Assembly: GCA_028820935.1 (NCBI GenBank)
Contig: JAPPHZ010000042.1
Location: 1 to 64,000, forward strand
Direction: 5' to 3'
Origin: a bacterium
Lineage (GTDB): Bacteria; Actinomycetota; Acidimicrobiia; Spongiisociales; Spongiisociaceae
DNA length: 64,000 nucleotides
Shown: positions 1-7,649 of the stretch, in pieces
Layout of the letters: each line of letters starts with the position of its first letter
How positions within the stretch are numbered: position 1 is the first letter of the stretch
Translations under genes and position numbers: made by a program
The notes under the pieces: generated by a model
The model's database searches: none
Told to the model about the DNA's origin: nothing
What the model saw: only the letters and a program-made list of their open reading frames with translations

Positions 1-662
1 ACCCGGCCCAGGTTCATGACCGCGATGCGGTCGGACATGGTGAGGGCTTCCTCCTGGTCGTGGGTGACGTACACGAAGGTGGTGCCCAGATCGTGCTGGA
101 TGGCCTTCAGCTCCAGCTGCATCTCGCGCCGCAGCTTCACGTCCAGGGCCCCGAGCGGTTCGTCGAGCAACAGGGCAGACGGCCGGTTGACCAGAGCCCG
201 GGCCAGGGCCACCCGCTGCTGCTGGCCTCCGGAGAGCTGGAAAGGCTTGCGCTTCTGGAACCCGGGCAGCCGGACGATCTCGAGTATCTCGGCCACCCGC
301 TGGACGCGCTCCTTCTTCTTCACGCCGGAGACCCGCAGCCCGAACATCACGTTGTCCTCCACGTTCATGTGGGGGAACAGGGCGTAGTGCTGGAAGACCA
401 TGTTGACGTTGCGCTTGCTGGGCAGGTCCCCGCTGACGTCCTTGTCCCGCAGCAGAACCCGGCCGGCGTCCGGTACCTCGAAGCCGGCGATCATCCGCAG
501 GCTGGTGGTCTTGCCGCACCCGCTCGGTCCCAGCAACGAGAAGAACTCCCCTTCACGGATGACGACGTCGACGTCGTCGACCGCCACCACCTCGCCGAAG
601 GTCTTGGTTATGCCCTCAAGGTGGATCCCGACCTCGGATGTCACAGAAGAGCTAGCCGTCAT
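1..662 (-). CDS. ABC transporter ATP-binding protein, PotA-like (partial)
   Basis: This is the ATPase of a spermidine/putrescine-type importer and powers uptake through the permeases at 2441-4233. About 220 residues are visible and the C-terminus, where a TOBE-like domain would sit, lies beyond the window. Walker A (GPSGCGKT), the signature LSGGQQQR, Walker B (LLLDEP) and the switch histidine (THD) are all present in order. The ATG at 662 overlaps the stop of the upstream CocE-type hydrolase gene as ATGA, so the two are translationally coupled. It is the last visible gene of the long leftward operon that also carries the microcompartment. Family assignment is firm; the substrate is not known. 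Confidence 0.93.
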   Translation of the reverse strand, partial: MTASSSVTSEVGIHLEGITKTFGEVVAVDDVDVVIREGEFFSLLGPSGCGKTTSLRMIAGFEVPDAGRVLLRDKDVSGDLPSKRNVNMVFQHYALFPHMNVEDNVMFGLRVSGVKKKERVQRVAEILEIVRLPGFQKRKPFQLSGGQQQRVALARALVNRPSALLLDEPLGALDVKLRREMQLELKAIQHDLGTTFVYVTHDQEEALTMSDRIAVMNLGR

Positions 663-2413
663 GATCCGTCTCCTTGGTGCAGGGTGAAGGTTACCGATGA
701 TTCCCGTCCCGGTTCGTGGCATATACCGTGCATGGCCGCTATCCCGTCCCACGTCGGGGTCATCGCGGGCAGATCTCCGGTCTGGGGGTTGATATCGAAG
801 GCCGGGAAGGCCCCGCTGGTCACGTGGAGACGCAGCTGATCACCGGGGCGGAGCAGCGCGGCGGTGGACTGCATCTGTATCTCGACCTCCGCCACACCGT
901 CCTCGTCCCGAGCCTCGGCGAGATCCTCGGCCGTCATCCGCCTGATCCCGTCGCTGATGTTGAGCGAAGTGCCGTCGTGGACCAGGCATAGCCGGGTTAC
1001 GTAGTCGGCTGAGACCGCCTCCGTGGCCGTCCACAGCCGGGCGGTGACCGGGCCGGCGAGGGTGACCTCCTCGGTGAAGGGCTCCGTCGAGTAGACAAGG
1101 ATCTCGGGCAGCCTCTCCAGGAAATGCTGGCTGCGCGGACCGGCAGGCATGGCGTTCTCGTCGCAGCAGGTATGCCCACCCGCCGCTGCCACCGGGATGC
1201 GGGGGACGAAGTGGTAGAGGTCAGCCGGTTCCGGCTCCCCGGGAGGCGCCTCGTCGAGACGGCCGTCGCCACCCACCGTGTTGGCGGTTCCATCCGAGCG
1301 CAGGTAGAGGGTGGTCTCCGTCCCCGGGGGCGGCCACGACGGGACATCGTGCCATCGGTTCTCGTACAGCACGAAGTAGCGGACCCGGTTCTCGCCCGTC
1401 TGCGGGGTCTCGCCGTCGAGATGCCGATGGAAGAAGTCGACCTGGACCTGGTCGAGGGGGACCGTCCCTCTGGCCTGCGGCCCCAGGATCAGGTCTCCGA
1501 TGCACTCCCCACCCGGGAGGTGTCCCCACGGACCGAGGATTAGCCATTGCTCGGGACCGTCCGGCCGGGCCGCCAGTTCCCGGTAGGCGACCAGGGCGCC
1601 TTCCAGGAACGTGTCGAACCATGCGCCTATGTGCAACACGGCACAGTTCACCGAGTCCATCCGGTGAAGGGCGCTCCGTTCCTTCCAGAAGGCGTCGTTG
1701 GTGGGGTGTTCCAGCCACTCCCGGTAGAACTCGGCGTGCTCCAGCGGCTCGAGGTCGGCCGGCGCCGCCGAGCCCAGCCAGGCAGCGGCCTGCGATGGTA
1801 CGGCCCGGATGGCCCTGCCACGCGCCGTCAACCCGGGATCGCCCCGCCTCCTACCGGCTTCCATCATCAGGGCAGCCGTCCAATGGGGAACGAACAGGCG
1901 CAGCGCTCCCCCTTCGTACGTCCAGTGGCTGTAGAGGTCGGCGGCGGCCACCGTGGGAGAGATCGCTCCGAGGCTCGGGGGGCTCTCCACGGCCGCCAGA
2001 TACTGCACCATTCCGGGATAGCTGGCCCCGTACATGCCGACCCGCCCGTTGGAGCCCTCGAGGCCGGCCGCCCACTCCACCGTGTCGTAGCCGTCCTCCA
2101 ACTCGTTCAGGTAGGGCACGAACTCTCCGTCCGACCCGAACCTGCCCCGGACGTCCTGGACCACCACCACGAAGCCATGCCGCACGTACCAGCCCGGATG
2201 CAGGTAGTGGCCGTCGTGCACGAAATCCTTGCCGTAGGGGGTGCGGTGCAACAGGACCGGCCAGGGTCCGTCGCCGAGCGGTCGGTAGATATCGCTCCGC
2301 AGGGTGACTCCGTCCCTGGTCTGCATCTCGACGTTGCGTTCGAGATCAACGCCTGCCCAGGTGTGGGTCCGCCGCGAGTAGGGCTGCCGCAACGACGCCT
2401 TATCCGGCATCAC
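659..2413 (-). CDS. CocE/NonD family hydrolase (X-Pro dipeptidyl-peptidase S15 fold)
   Basis: This 584-aa alpha/beta hydrolase belongs to the S15/CocE group, which cleaves esters or amides; the group's founder is cocaine esterase. The N-terminal catalytic domain has an oxyanion-type tyrosine in RTPYGK and the nucleophile elbow GASY near residue 128. The C-terminal half has the jelly-roll features of the family (ITSGAFP-type strand near the end). No signal peptide is visible, so it should act in the cytoplasm. It sits between the permease and ATPase genes of a polyamine-type importer, which suggests it hydrolyses the imported compound. Two more CocE-type genes lie at 54649-56391 and 60111-61811. 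Substrate unknown. Confidence 0.9.
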   Translation of the reverse strand: MMPDKASLRQPYSRRTHTWAGVDLERNVEMQTRDGVTLRSDIYRPLGDGPWPVLLHRTPYGKDFVHDGHYLHPGWYVRHGFVVVVQDVRGRFGSDGEFVPYLNELEDGYDTVEWAAGLEGSNGRVGMYGASYPGMVQYLAAVESPPSLGAISPTVAAADLYSHWTYEGGALRLFVPHWTAALMMEAGRRRGDPGLTARGRAIRAVPSQAAAWLGSAAPADLEPLEHAEFYREWLEHPTNDAFWKERSALHRMDSVNCAVLHIGAWFDTFLEGALVAYRELAARPDGPEQWLILGPWGHLPGGECIGDLILGPQARGTVPLDQVQVDFFHRHLDGETPQTGENRVRYFVLYENRWHDVPSWPPPGTETTLYLRSDGTANTVGGDGRLDEAPPGEPEPADLYHFVPRIPVAAAGGHTCCDENAMPAGPRSQHFLERLPEILVYSTEPFTEEVTLAGPVTARLWTATEAVSADYVTRLCLVHDGTSLNISDGIRRMTAEDLAEARDEDGVAEVEIQMQSTAALLRPGDQLRLHVTSGAFPAFDINPQTGDLPAMTPTWDGIAAMHGICHEPGRESSVTFTLHQGDGS

Positions 2414-2440
2414 ACCTCCGGTCCTCTCCTGCCTCTCATC

Positions 2441-3322
2441 TCACTCCGTATCGGCGTCGGCCACGCCGAGCAGGCCGGCGGTCTGGCTCAGCACCTGGTA
2501 CCGGCGCTCGAAGACCCGGCGCATGATTTCGGCGCCCACCACCACCAGCAGCGAGAGCGTCACGACGACCACCGAGATGGCGATGATCTGCGGTACTCGC
2601 ACGGGGACCTGCAGCTCGGCCAGGACGAAGATCGGGAACGTGGTGACCGGACCGCTCACGAACACCGCCACCGCGTATTCGTTGAAGGAGATGATGAAGG
2701 AGATCACGTAGGCAGCCGCCAGGGCCGGCGCTATGAGCGGCAGGATGATGGTCCGGAAGGTCCGCCACCCGCTGGCGCCCAGGTCCTGGGCAGCCTCCTC
2801 GAGGTGGGCGTCGATACGCTGCAGTCGGGGTATCAGGATCAGGACGATCAGCGGCATCAGGACGACAACGTGGCCGATAGCCACTGCCGGCAACGACAGG
2901 GGGAACTCCAGAAAACCGTCCGTCAGGATATCGACGCTTCGGAAGGTGATCAGCAACGCCACGCCGAACACCAGATGGGGCACCACCAGCGGACTCAGCA
3001 CGAGGGCCATGATCGGCGTCTTGGCCTTGAACTTGCGCCGGGCCAGGGGAATGGCCATCAGCAGGCCCACCACGATGGAGGCGGTGCTCGACATCAGGGC
3101 GATCGTGGCGCTGGTACGGATCGAGAGCAGGAGGCCGCGGTTGGTGAAGGCCGTCTCGTACCAGTTGAGACTGAACCCGACGAAGGGGAACGCGACGACG
3201 CTGCCCTCGTTGAACGAGAAGATGTAGAGCAAGGTGACGGGGGCGTACAGGAAGATGATCTCGAAGACGAATATCCCGATCAGGACCCACTTGGCCCACC
3301 TGGAGGTGGCGATGTCGATCAT
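2441..3322 (-). CDS. ABC transporter permease, PotC-like
   Basis: This 293-aa inner-membrane permease has about six hydrophobic segments and the EAA cytoplasmic loop (EEAAQDLGASGWRTF) that docks the ATPase. The ATG at 3322 overlaps the stop of the upstream permease as ATGA, which decides the start. The open frame runs much further upstream (to 4132), but that part is only the shadow of the other permease. It pairs with the permease at 3319-4233, the binding protein at 4359 and the ATPase at 1-662 to form a complete importer of the spermidine/putrescine class. It ends 27 bp before the CocE-type hydrolase gene. Confidence 0.93.
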   Translation of the reverse strand: MIDIATSRWAKWVLIGIFVFEIIFLYAPVTLLYIFSFNEGSVVAFPFVGFSLNWYETAFTNRGLLLSIRTSATIALMSSTASIVVGLLMAIPLARRKFKAKTPIMALVLSPLVVPHLVFGVALLITFRSVDILTDGFLEFPLSLPAVAIGHVVVLMPLIVLILIPRLQRIDAHLEEAAQDLGASGWRTFRTIILPLIAPALAAAYVISFIISFNEYAVAVFVSGPVTTFPIFVLAELQVPVRVPQIIAISVVVVTLSLLVVVGAEIMRRVFERRYQVLSQTAGLLGVADADTE

Positions 3323-4233
3323 GATTCGGCCAACCTCCCGAAGCGCACCAGGCGCATGAACAGCAGCGCAAGGACGAACACCGCCATCACCAGCCACAAC
3401 GAGAGCACGGATCCGGTCCTCCAGTCGAGACCCATACCGAACAGGTCGTCGATGGCGCTCCCGAACATGTAACCCCTGGTCCCACCCACCAGCTTGGGCA
3501 CCACGAACTCCCCGATGGTCGGGATGAAGACGAAGAAGAACGAGGCCACCACTCCCGGGAGGCTGAGCGGGAATGTCACCTTCCAGAACGCCCGCCAGCG
3601 GCTTGCTCCCAGATCGGCGGCAGCCTCCAGCAGCCGGCGGTCCATGCTGATCATCGCCGCGAACATCGGCAGCATGACGAACGGGATCCACACGTATCCC
3701 AGCACGATCATGACCGGAATCTCCCCGAAGGCGAGACCCTCGATAGGATTCCCCTCCGCTCTCAGACCCGACCAGACGAGGAAGGAGTTGAGCACCCCCT
3801 GCCTGCCTAGCAGCACCTTCCAGGCCATCACCCGCATGAAGAAGTTGGTCATAAAGGGGGCGATCATCAGGAGCAACAGCGAGTACTTGTACTTGTCGGC
3901 GATCATCGCCAGGAAGTAGGCGATCGGGTAGGCCAGGATCACCACCACCACCGCCACGATCAGCGCCATCCGGAACGACTTGATGAACAGCAGCATGTAG
4001 ACGTTCTCGCCGGTGAGGAAGATCCGCCAAGTTTCTAGGCTGACCCCCTCCTCCTTGGTGAAGGTCTCCAGAATCCCGACGCTGTAGGCGACGACCAGCG
4101 ACACCGGGATCACGAAGAACAGCAGCAGCCAACCGAGCGGCAGCGCCAGCAGTGAACGGGTCACCCGGTCGCGGCGGCGCGCCAGGCTGGCCACGCGACC
4201 CCCCTTCTCAGAAGTGTCGTTCTCTGAAACCAT
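3319..4233 (-). CDS. ABC transporter permease, PotB-like
   Basis: This permease (about 304 aa from the ATG at 4233; a TTG three codons upstream is also in frame) is the partner subunit of the PotC-like protein. It has an N-terminal cytoplasmic stretch, about six membrane segments and the EAA loop EAAADLGASRWRAFW. The FIPTIGEFVVPKLVGG segment is typical of PotB-type permeases. It overlaps the downstream permease by 4 nt. The 116 bp between its start and the binding-protein stop contains no gene. Ligand specificity cannot be read from the sequence. Confidence 0.92.
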   Translation of the reverse strand: MVSENDTSEKGGRVASLARRRDRVTRSLLALPLGWLLLFFVIPVSLVVAYSVGILETFTKEEGVSLETWRIFLTGENVYMLLFIKSFRMALIVAVVVVILAYPIAYFLAMIADKYKYSLLLLMIAPFMTNFFMRVMAWKVLLGRQGVLNSFLVWSGLRAEGNPIEGLAFGEIPVMIVLGYVWIPFVMLPMFAAMISMDRRLLEAAADLGASRWRAFWKVTFPLSLPGVVASFFFVFIPTIGEFVVPKLVGGTRGYMFGSAIDDLFGMGLDWRTGSVLSLWLVMAVFVLALLFMRLVRFGRLAES

Positions 4234-4358
4234 GGCGCTCAAGGGTAGGGGTCGGCAGGTCTCACGGCCCGCCGGCCCGAGAGGATGCCGGACAGCGACA
4301 GGTTCTCACCGGCCACCGGCAACCCGGCACCCTCCTGGATCGTTGATTCGATTTGGGA

Positions 4359-5603
4359 TCAGACTCCGGCCGCGGCCTTGACCTCGATCCACGCGTCGTT
4401 CAGCCTGTCGATGTTCTGCATCTTGTCGAGCAGCGACACCCCGTCCAGTGCGGCGGGGTCACCCAGTCCCATCACGTCCACCAGCAACGGATTGTCGACG
4501 GCGGTCGCCTTCAGGTTGGAGTTCCCGAAGTTGAACTTGTTCGAGATGGTCAGGGCCGCCTCGACGCTGACCGCCGCGTTGACCCACTCGTGGGCGTGGT
4601 AGTACTGATCGGCATCGGCCATCAGGAAGTAACCGCACGAGAACCCGATGAAGCCCTCGTCCGGGGTGATGAAGGCGATATCGACGCCCTGCTTGGTCAG
4701 TTCGATCCACTGGGTGGGCGCGACGTAGGACGCCACGATGTTGCCCGTGGCCAGGTCGGTCTGGTTGGTGGCCAGATCGCTGTACAGGGCAGCCGGCACG
4801 ATCCTGATCTTCCGCTTCATGAACTCGACCAGACGGTCCAGTTCTTCCTCGGTCGGATCGAGGGGGTTGGCCACGTTGTTCTCGGGCAGCTTCCCGGCCA
4901 CCACGAACCACTCGGCCGAGTCCGTCCAGGTGACCTTCCCCGCCAGGTCCTCATCGAAGAGGATGGAGTAGGAGTTCTCCTTGGGCGTGTACAGGTCGGC
5001 CCGGTAGATCGGGATCGCGAGCCCGTACAGCAACGGAATGGCGTACTGGTTGCCGTCGCGGGAGGTAGCCGCCGTCAGGTTGGGGTTCAGATCCGCGAAG
5101 TTGGGGATCAGACTCGTATCCCACGGCTGCACCAGACCCTCGCTCACCGCGGTGTCGAACACCGCGAAGCACGGGTTCCAGATGTCCGGCTCGATGGCGC
5201 CCAACTGCAACTCGCCGAGGGAAGCGAAGCTTCCGGCGGTGGCGGCGAACTGCGGATGCGGGAACCTTCCCAGGTAGCCGGGCCACTGGGTGGGAACTTC
5301 CCGCCCAGGTGGGGCGTAGATGAGAAGGTCGGCGCCGTTCTCCGCCGCCAAACCCGCCTCGCGCATGCCCATGGTTGTGGTGGGGGCCTCTCCCTCAACC
5401 TCGACCTCGACGATCTTCTCCTCGATGACCGTTTCGGTGACGACCCTCTCCTCGATGACGGTCTCGGTCACCACCACCGTCTCGGGCGGAGCATCCTCGC
5501 CGCAAGCGGCCAGAGCGGCCGGCATGGCGCCCGCGACGAGCGCCCCTTTGCCCGCTAGCTTGACGAAATCCCTCCTGCTAATCGGATCGCGGCCATCAGA
5601 CAT
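4359..5603 (-). CDS. ABC transporter substrate-binding lipoprotein, PotD-like, with Tat-type leader
   Basis: This 414-aa extracytoplasmic binding protein delivers the ligand to the PotBC-type permeases. The leader contains a twin-arginine motif (SRRDFVK, about residues 10-16) followed by a hydrophobic stretch and the lipobox LAAC, so it is probably a Tat-exported lipoprotein. After the cysteine comes a Val/Thr/Glu-rich spacer with a VVTETVIEE pattern repeated twice, then the two-lobed solute-binding domain. ATG 5603 is chosen because GGAGGAGG lies at good spacing; an in-frame GTG at 5609 overlaps that site. It resembles polyamine/2-aminoethylphosphonate-type binding proteins. It is the gene next to the microcompartment cluster on the same strand, so its ligand may feed that pathway (inference). 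Confidence 0.9.
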   Translation of the reverse strand: MSDGRDPISRRDFVKLAGKGALVAGAMPAALAACGEDAPPETVVVTETVIEERVVTETVIEEKIVEVEVEGEAPTTTMGMREAGLAAENGADLLIYAPPGREVPTQWPGYLGRFPHPQFAATAGSFASLGELQLGAIEPDIWNPCFAVFDTAVSEGLVQPWDTSLIPNFADLNPNLTAATSRDGNQYAIPLLYGLAIPIYRADLYTPKENSYSILFDEDLAGKVTWTDSAEWFVVAGKLPENNVANPLDPTEEELDRLVEFMKRKIRIVPAALYSDLATNQTDLATGNIVASYVAPTQWIELTKQGVDIAFITPDEGFIGFSCGYFLMADADQYYHAHEWVNAAVSVEAALTISNKFNFGNSNLKATAVDNPLLVDVMGLGDPAALDGVSLLDKMQNIDRLNDAWIEVKAAAGV

Positions 5604-5835
5604 GGGCACCCCTCCTCCGGGTCGCTTGATCGATTATCGCCCGGGGGGGATGCACGCGCAACTGGTTTGCCGGTCTGATTGCGGAACGGGCCAGACCGCC
5701 GGTTCAACCACCTGCTTCACACTTGCGGTGATCTGAGGTCAGAGCGATACGCGGCCCTAGTTTTACACTGATTCAGAGGGTTTGCATTAACCTGTCGAAG
5801 TCAGATAGATCGCGCAAGCCGTTTCCGGTGTGTTA
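5604..5835. promoter_or_regulatory. 232-bp gap between microcompartment genes and importer genes
   Basis: No gene is visible in this stretch, which is somewhat richer in A+T than its neighbours around 5750-5800. It contains an imperfect inverted repeat, CGGTCTG near 5672 and CAGACCG near 5693. It could hold an internal promoter or transcript-processing site separating the shell genes from the importer. No clear -35/-10 pair or U-tract terminator could be fixed. Confidence 0.3.
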
Positions 5836-6375
5836 CTAGCCGGCCCGTTCGATGCGGAGCTCGACTCCCTGGTTCTTCCAGACGTGGTCGCCGGCCCGGC
5901 GGAAGGCTCCCATGTCATCGGTTGCCACCCGGGCGAAGATGTTGGTGAGACCCACCCCTCCCGTGTCGCTGTAGAACATGGCGATGATCATGCGGTCGGG
6001 CCAGTAGGCGATGTTGCCCGCCTTCTGTGCCTTGGACTGGTTCTCGGGACCCAGGTAGGTCCGGATCGGGAACATCAACTCATCGCCGGCCAGGCGAGCA
6101 TGGTTGACGGTGCCGGAGAGGGGGAGCAGGTCACGGATGGCAGAGGCGGTCACCGGCGCTTCGTCGAGGAGGAGCGTGGCCCGGATCTCCTCGCCGGCCA
6201 CCTTGATCACTATGTCCGCGTCGCGGTCAGCTGGTCCTTCGATGATGCGGATCCCGGCTAGGCCGGCTTCGTCTCGGGCCGCAGCGGTGATCACGGTGGG
6301 CGGTTCCACCACCAACTCGGTCTTGCCTCGGCGGGCGACGGCCCTGATGTCCTCGGTGGTCAATACCCGGCGCAT
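5836..6375 (-). CDS. DUF3830/cyclophilin-like protein with EutQ/EutT-like N-terminal module (putative BMC cargo)
   Basis: This 179-aa protein has two parts. Residues 1-47 (MRRVLTTEDIR onward) match the N-terminus of the aldehyde dehydrogenase at 7647-9434 at 25 of 47 positions without gaps. They resemble the N-terminal segments of EutQ and EutT. Residues from about 60 to the end look like the DUF3830 cyclophilin-like family, with LLLDEAP, GPENQ, a FY pair and NIFARV in order. No catalytic activity is known for DUF3830. ATG 6375 is preferred over the upstream TTG at 6393 because GGAGAAGGA precedes it; it starts 4 nt after the BMC-T stop. The shared module suggests it is enclosed in the microcompartment (inference). 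Confidence 0.75.
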   Translation of the reverse strand: MRRVLTTEDIRAVARRGKTELVVEPPTVITAAARDEAGLAGIRIIEGPADRDADIVIKVAGEEIRATLLLDEAPVTASAIRDLLPLSGTVNHARLAGDELMFPIRTYLGPENQSKAQKAGNIAYWPDRMIIAMFYSDTGGVGLTNIFARVATDDMGAFRRAGDHVWKNQGVELRIERAG

Positions 6376-6379
6376 CGGA

Positions 6380-7015
6380 TCATCCTTCTCCAAGAGCCTC
6401 GAGCGCTACGCGGTGTCCGATCTCCACCTCCGCTTCGCTGCCCGCGAGGATAAGCCGCCCGGTGGCGCCATGCAGTCTCACCAGCACCATGCGGAGCGAG
6501 GTTTGTTTCTCCACCTCGTTGGCCGCCAGCGCCACGTACGCGGCCGGCTCGGTCTCCACGACCAGCATGGCGTCGCCTTCCCGGAGCCGGTCGCGGATGC
6601 CCATCCGGTTCACCAGCCCGGCCTCCGCCCCGGTCACGTTGTTGATGACCCGCGTGGTCACCAGGGAGGGCGCGATACCGGGCGCCGAGGAACTGCCGAT
6701 CATCCCCAACATGATCGTTCCCGCCTGGCGGACCGCGTCAGGATTGGCCGAATGGAGTTCGAGCGTCCCGTACCTCCGCTCGGCGACCAGCATCGAGGAG
6801 GAGTTCTCGGTGTTCTTGAGCGCGGCGTTGGCCAGCGAGAACACCAGGGTGGCAGGCGCCACCTCCACGTACAGCTGCGACATCCCCTCCAATGCCGTGC
6901 CATCCGGGTCGTCCCTTCCTACATAGGCCGCCCAGGCAGGCTGCATCTTGTCGACATACACGTAGGCGCGCAGGGAGTTGCCACCCCCGCCACCTGATTG
7001 CCCCGGACTCGTCAC
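6380..7015 (-). CDS. Microcompartment shell protein, BMC-T (tandem-domain trimer)
   Basis: This 211-aa protein has two BMC-type folds in tandem, as in pseudohexameric shell trimers. The first covers about residues 15-105 (LRAYVYVDKMQP start) and the second about 115-205 (SLVTTRVINN start). A Gly-rich N-terminal tail precedes them. The GTG at 7015 is chosen because GGGAGG lies just upstream and the only nearby ATG is followed by a stop after one codon. It begins one base after the BMC-P stop codon. Trimeric shell proteins usually carry a larger, sometimes gated pore for bulky metabolites or cofactors. It is the only BMC-T seen here. Confidence 0.88.
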   Translation of the reverse strand: MTSPGQSGGGGGNSLRAYVYVDKMQPAWAAYVGRDDPDGTALEGMSQLYVEVAPATLVFSLANAALKNTENSSSMLVAERRYGTLELHSANPDAVRQAGTIMLGMIGSSSAPGIAPSLVTTRVINNVTGAEAGLVNRMGIRDRLREGDAMLVVETEPAAYVALAANEVEKQTSLRMVLVRLHGATGRLILAGSEAEVEIGHRVALEALGEG

Positions 7016-7016
7016 C

Positions 7017-7283
7017 TCATCCTCCCGGGTCGTGGCTTGCTTCGTCGACGATGCCGACGATTGTCGCGTCGGTCGGCGCCGACGCGGTGGATTCCGGGAT
7101 CCTCGCCGCGGTTCCCTGAGCAACCAGCACCAGATCTCCCGACCCGGCGCCCACGGCGTCCATCGCCACGAACGACGAGGCGGGGTCGCCGCCCTCCGGC
7201 CGCACCACCAGCAGCTTGGCTCCTCCCATCCCGCCGGCCCGCACCGTCACGACGGTGCTTCCCGTAACACGGCACAACAACAT
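7017..7283 (-). CDS. Microcompartment vertex protein, BMC-P (EutN/CcmL family)
   Basis: This 88-aa protein is the pentamer that caps shell vertices. The N-terminal MLLCRVTGSTVVT, the central AKLLVVRP and the GAGSGDLVLVAQGTAAR segment are hallmarks of EutN/CcmL/CsoS4 proteins, and the length is normal for the family. It lies between BMC-H and BMC-T in one operon. Only one BMC-P gene is present, which is enough for a closed shell. Confidence 0.93.
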   Translation of the reverse strand: MLLCRVTGSTVVTVRAGGMGGAKLLVVRPEGGDPASSFVAMDAVGAGSGDLVLVAQGTAARIPESTASAPTDATIVGIVDEASHDPGG

Positions 7284-7354
7284 CTAGGTACCCTCGCTTT
7301 CGCTCCGCCTGCGATTCCCGGCTGTCCCGCCTATCGGTAGGACAGGCGCGGGGA

Positions 7355-7633
7355 TCAGCCGTCGAGCAGAGCGCTCACCTTCCCCAAGTCCTCATGGGGC
7401 TTGGGAATCAGGTGGGCTGCGACGAGTTCCCCGACCTTCTTGGCCGCGGAGGCGCCTACGTCCACCGCCGACTTCACCGCACCGACCTCGCCCTGCACCA
7501 TGACCGTGACGTACCCGCCCCCGATCACGTCGCGCCCGACGACCTCGACACGAGCTGCCTTGGCCATCGCGTCGGTCGCTTCGATGGCGCCGACCAACCC
7601 ACGGGTCTCGATCAACCCTAGAGCACCTTCCAT
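7355..7633 (-). CDS. Microcompartment shell protein, BMC-H (hexamer)
   Basis: This 92-aa protein is the single-domain shell hexamer that makes most of the facets. It begins MEGALGLIETRG, a standard BMC-H start, and has the pore loop VIGGGY at about residues 37-41, where PduA-type proteins have KIGSG. The ATG at 7633 is set by a strong TGAGGAGG site whose first three bases are the stop codon of the upstream aldehyde dehydrogenase. The open frame extends further upstream but that is a shadow. It is the only BMC-H gene in the window, so the shell set is minimal: one H, one P and one T. Confidence 0.95.
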   Translation of the reverse strand: MEGALGLIETRGLVGAIEATDAMAKAARVEVVGRDVIGGGYVTVMVQGEVGAVKSAVDVGASAAKKVGELVAAHLIPKPHEDLGKVSALLDG

Positions 7634-7641
7634 GATCCGAA

Positions 7642-7649
7642 CCTCCTCA
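7642..7649 (-). promoter_or_regulatory. Ribosome binding site of BMC-H fused to the aldehyde dehydrogenase stop codon
   Basis: On the minus strand TGAGGAGG combines the dehydrogenase stop (TGA, 7647-7649) with a near-perfect Shine-Dalgarno sequence 8 nt before the BMC-H ATG. Terminating ribosomes would be placed at the BMC-H start. This would favour high shell-protein output and tie it to cargo expression. Confidence 0.75.

Noticed and set aside
1547-3472. A 641-residue open frame on the plus strand
   Set aside because: It lies antisense to the CocE-type hydrolase and permease genes, has no recognisable domain and is rich in Arg, Gly, His and Gln. It is a high-GC shadow frame.
2441-4132. A 563-residue minus-strand frame that could look like a fused permease
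   Set aside because: Only the part from 3322 encodes the PotC-like permease. The upstream part is out of frame with the true PotB-like gene, which overlaps it by 4 nt.
5604-5835. A tRNA or small RNA gene in the gap beside the microcompartment genes
   Set aside because: No T-loop GGTTCGAATCC-like segment or cloverleaf pairing is visible; only a short imperfect inverted repeat is present.
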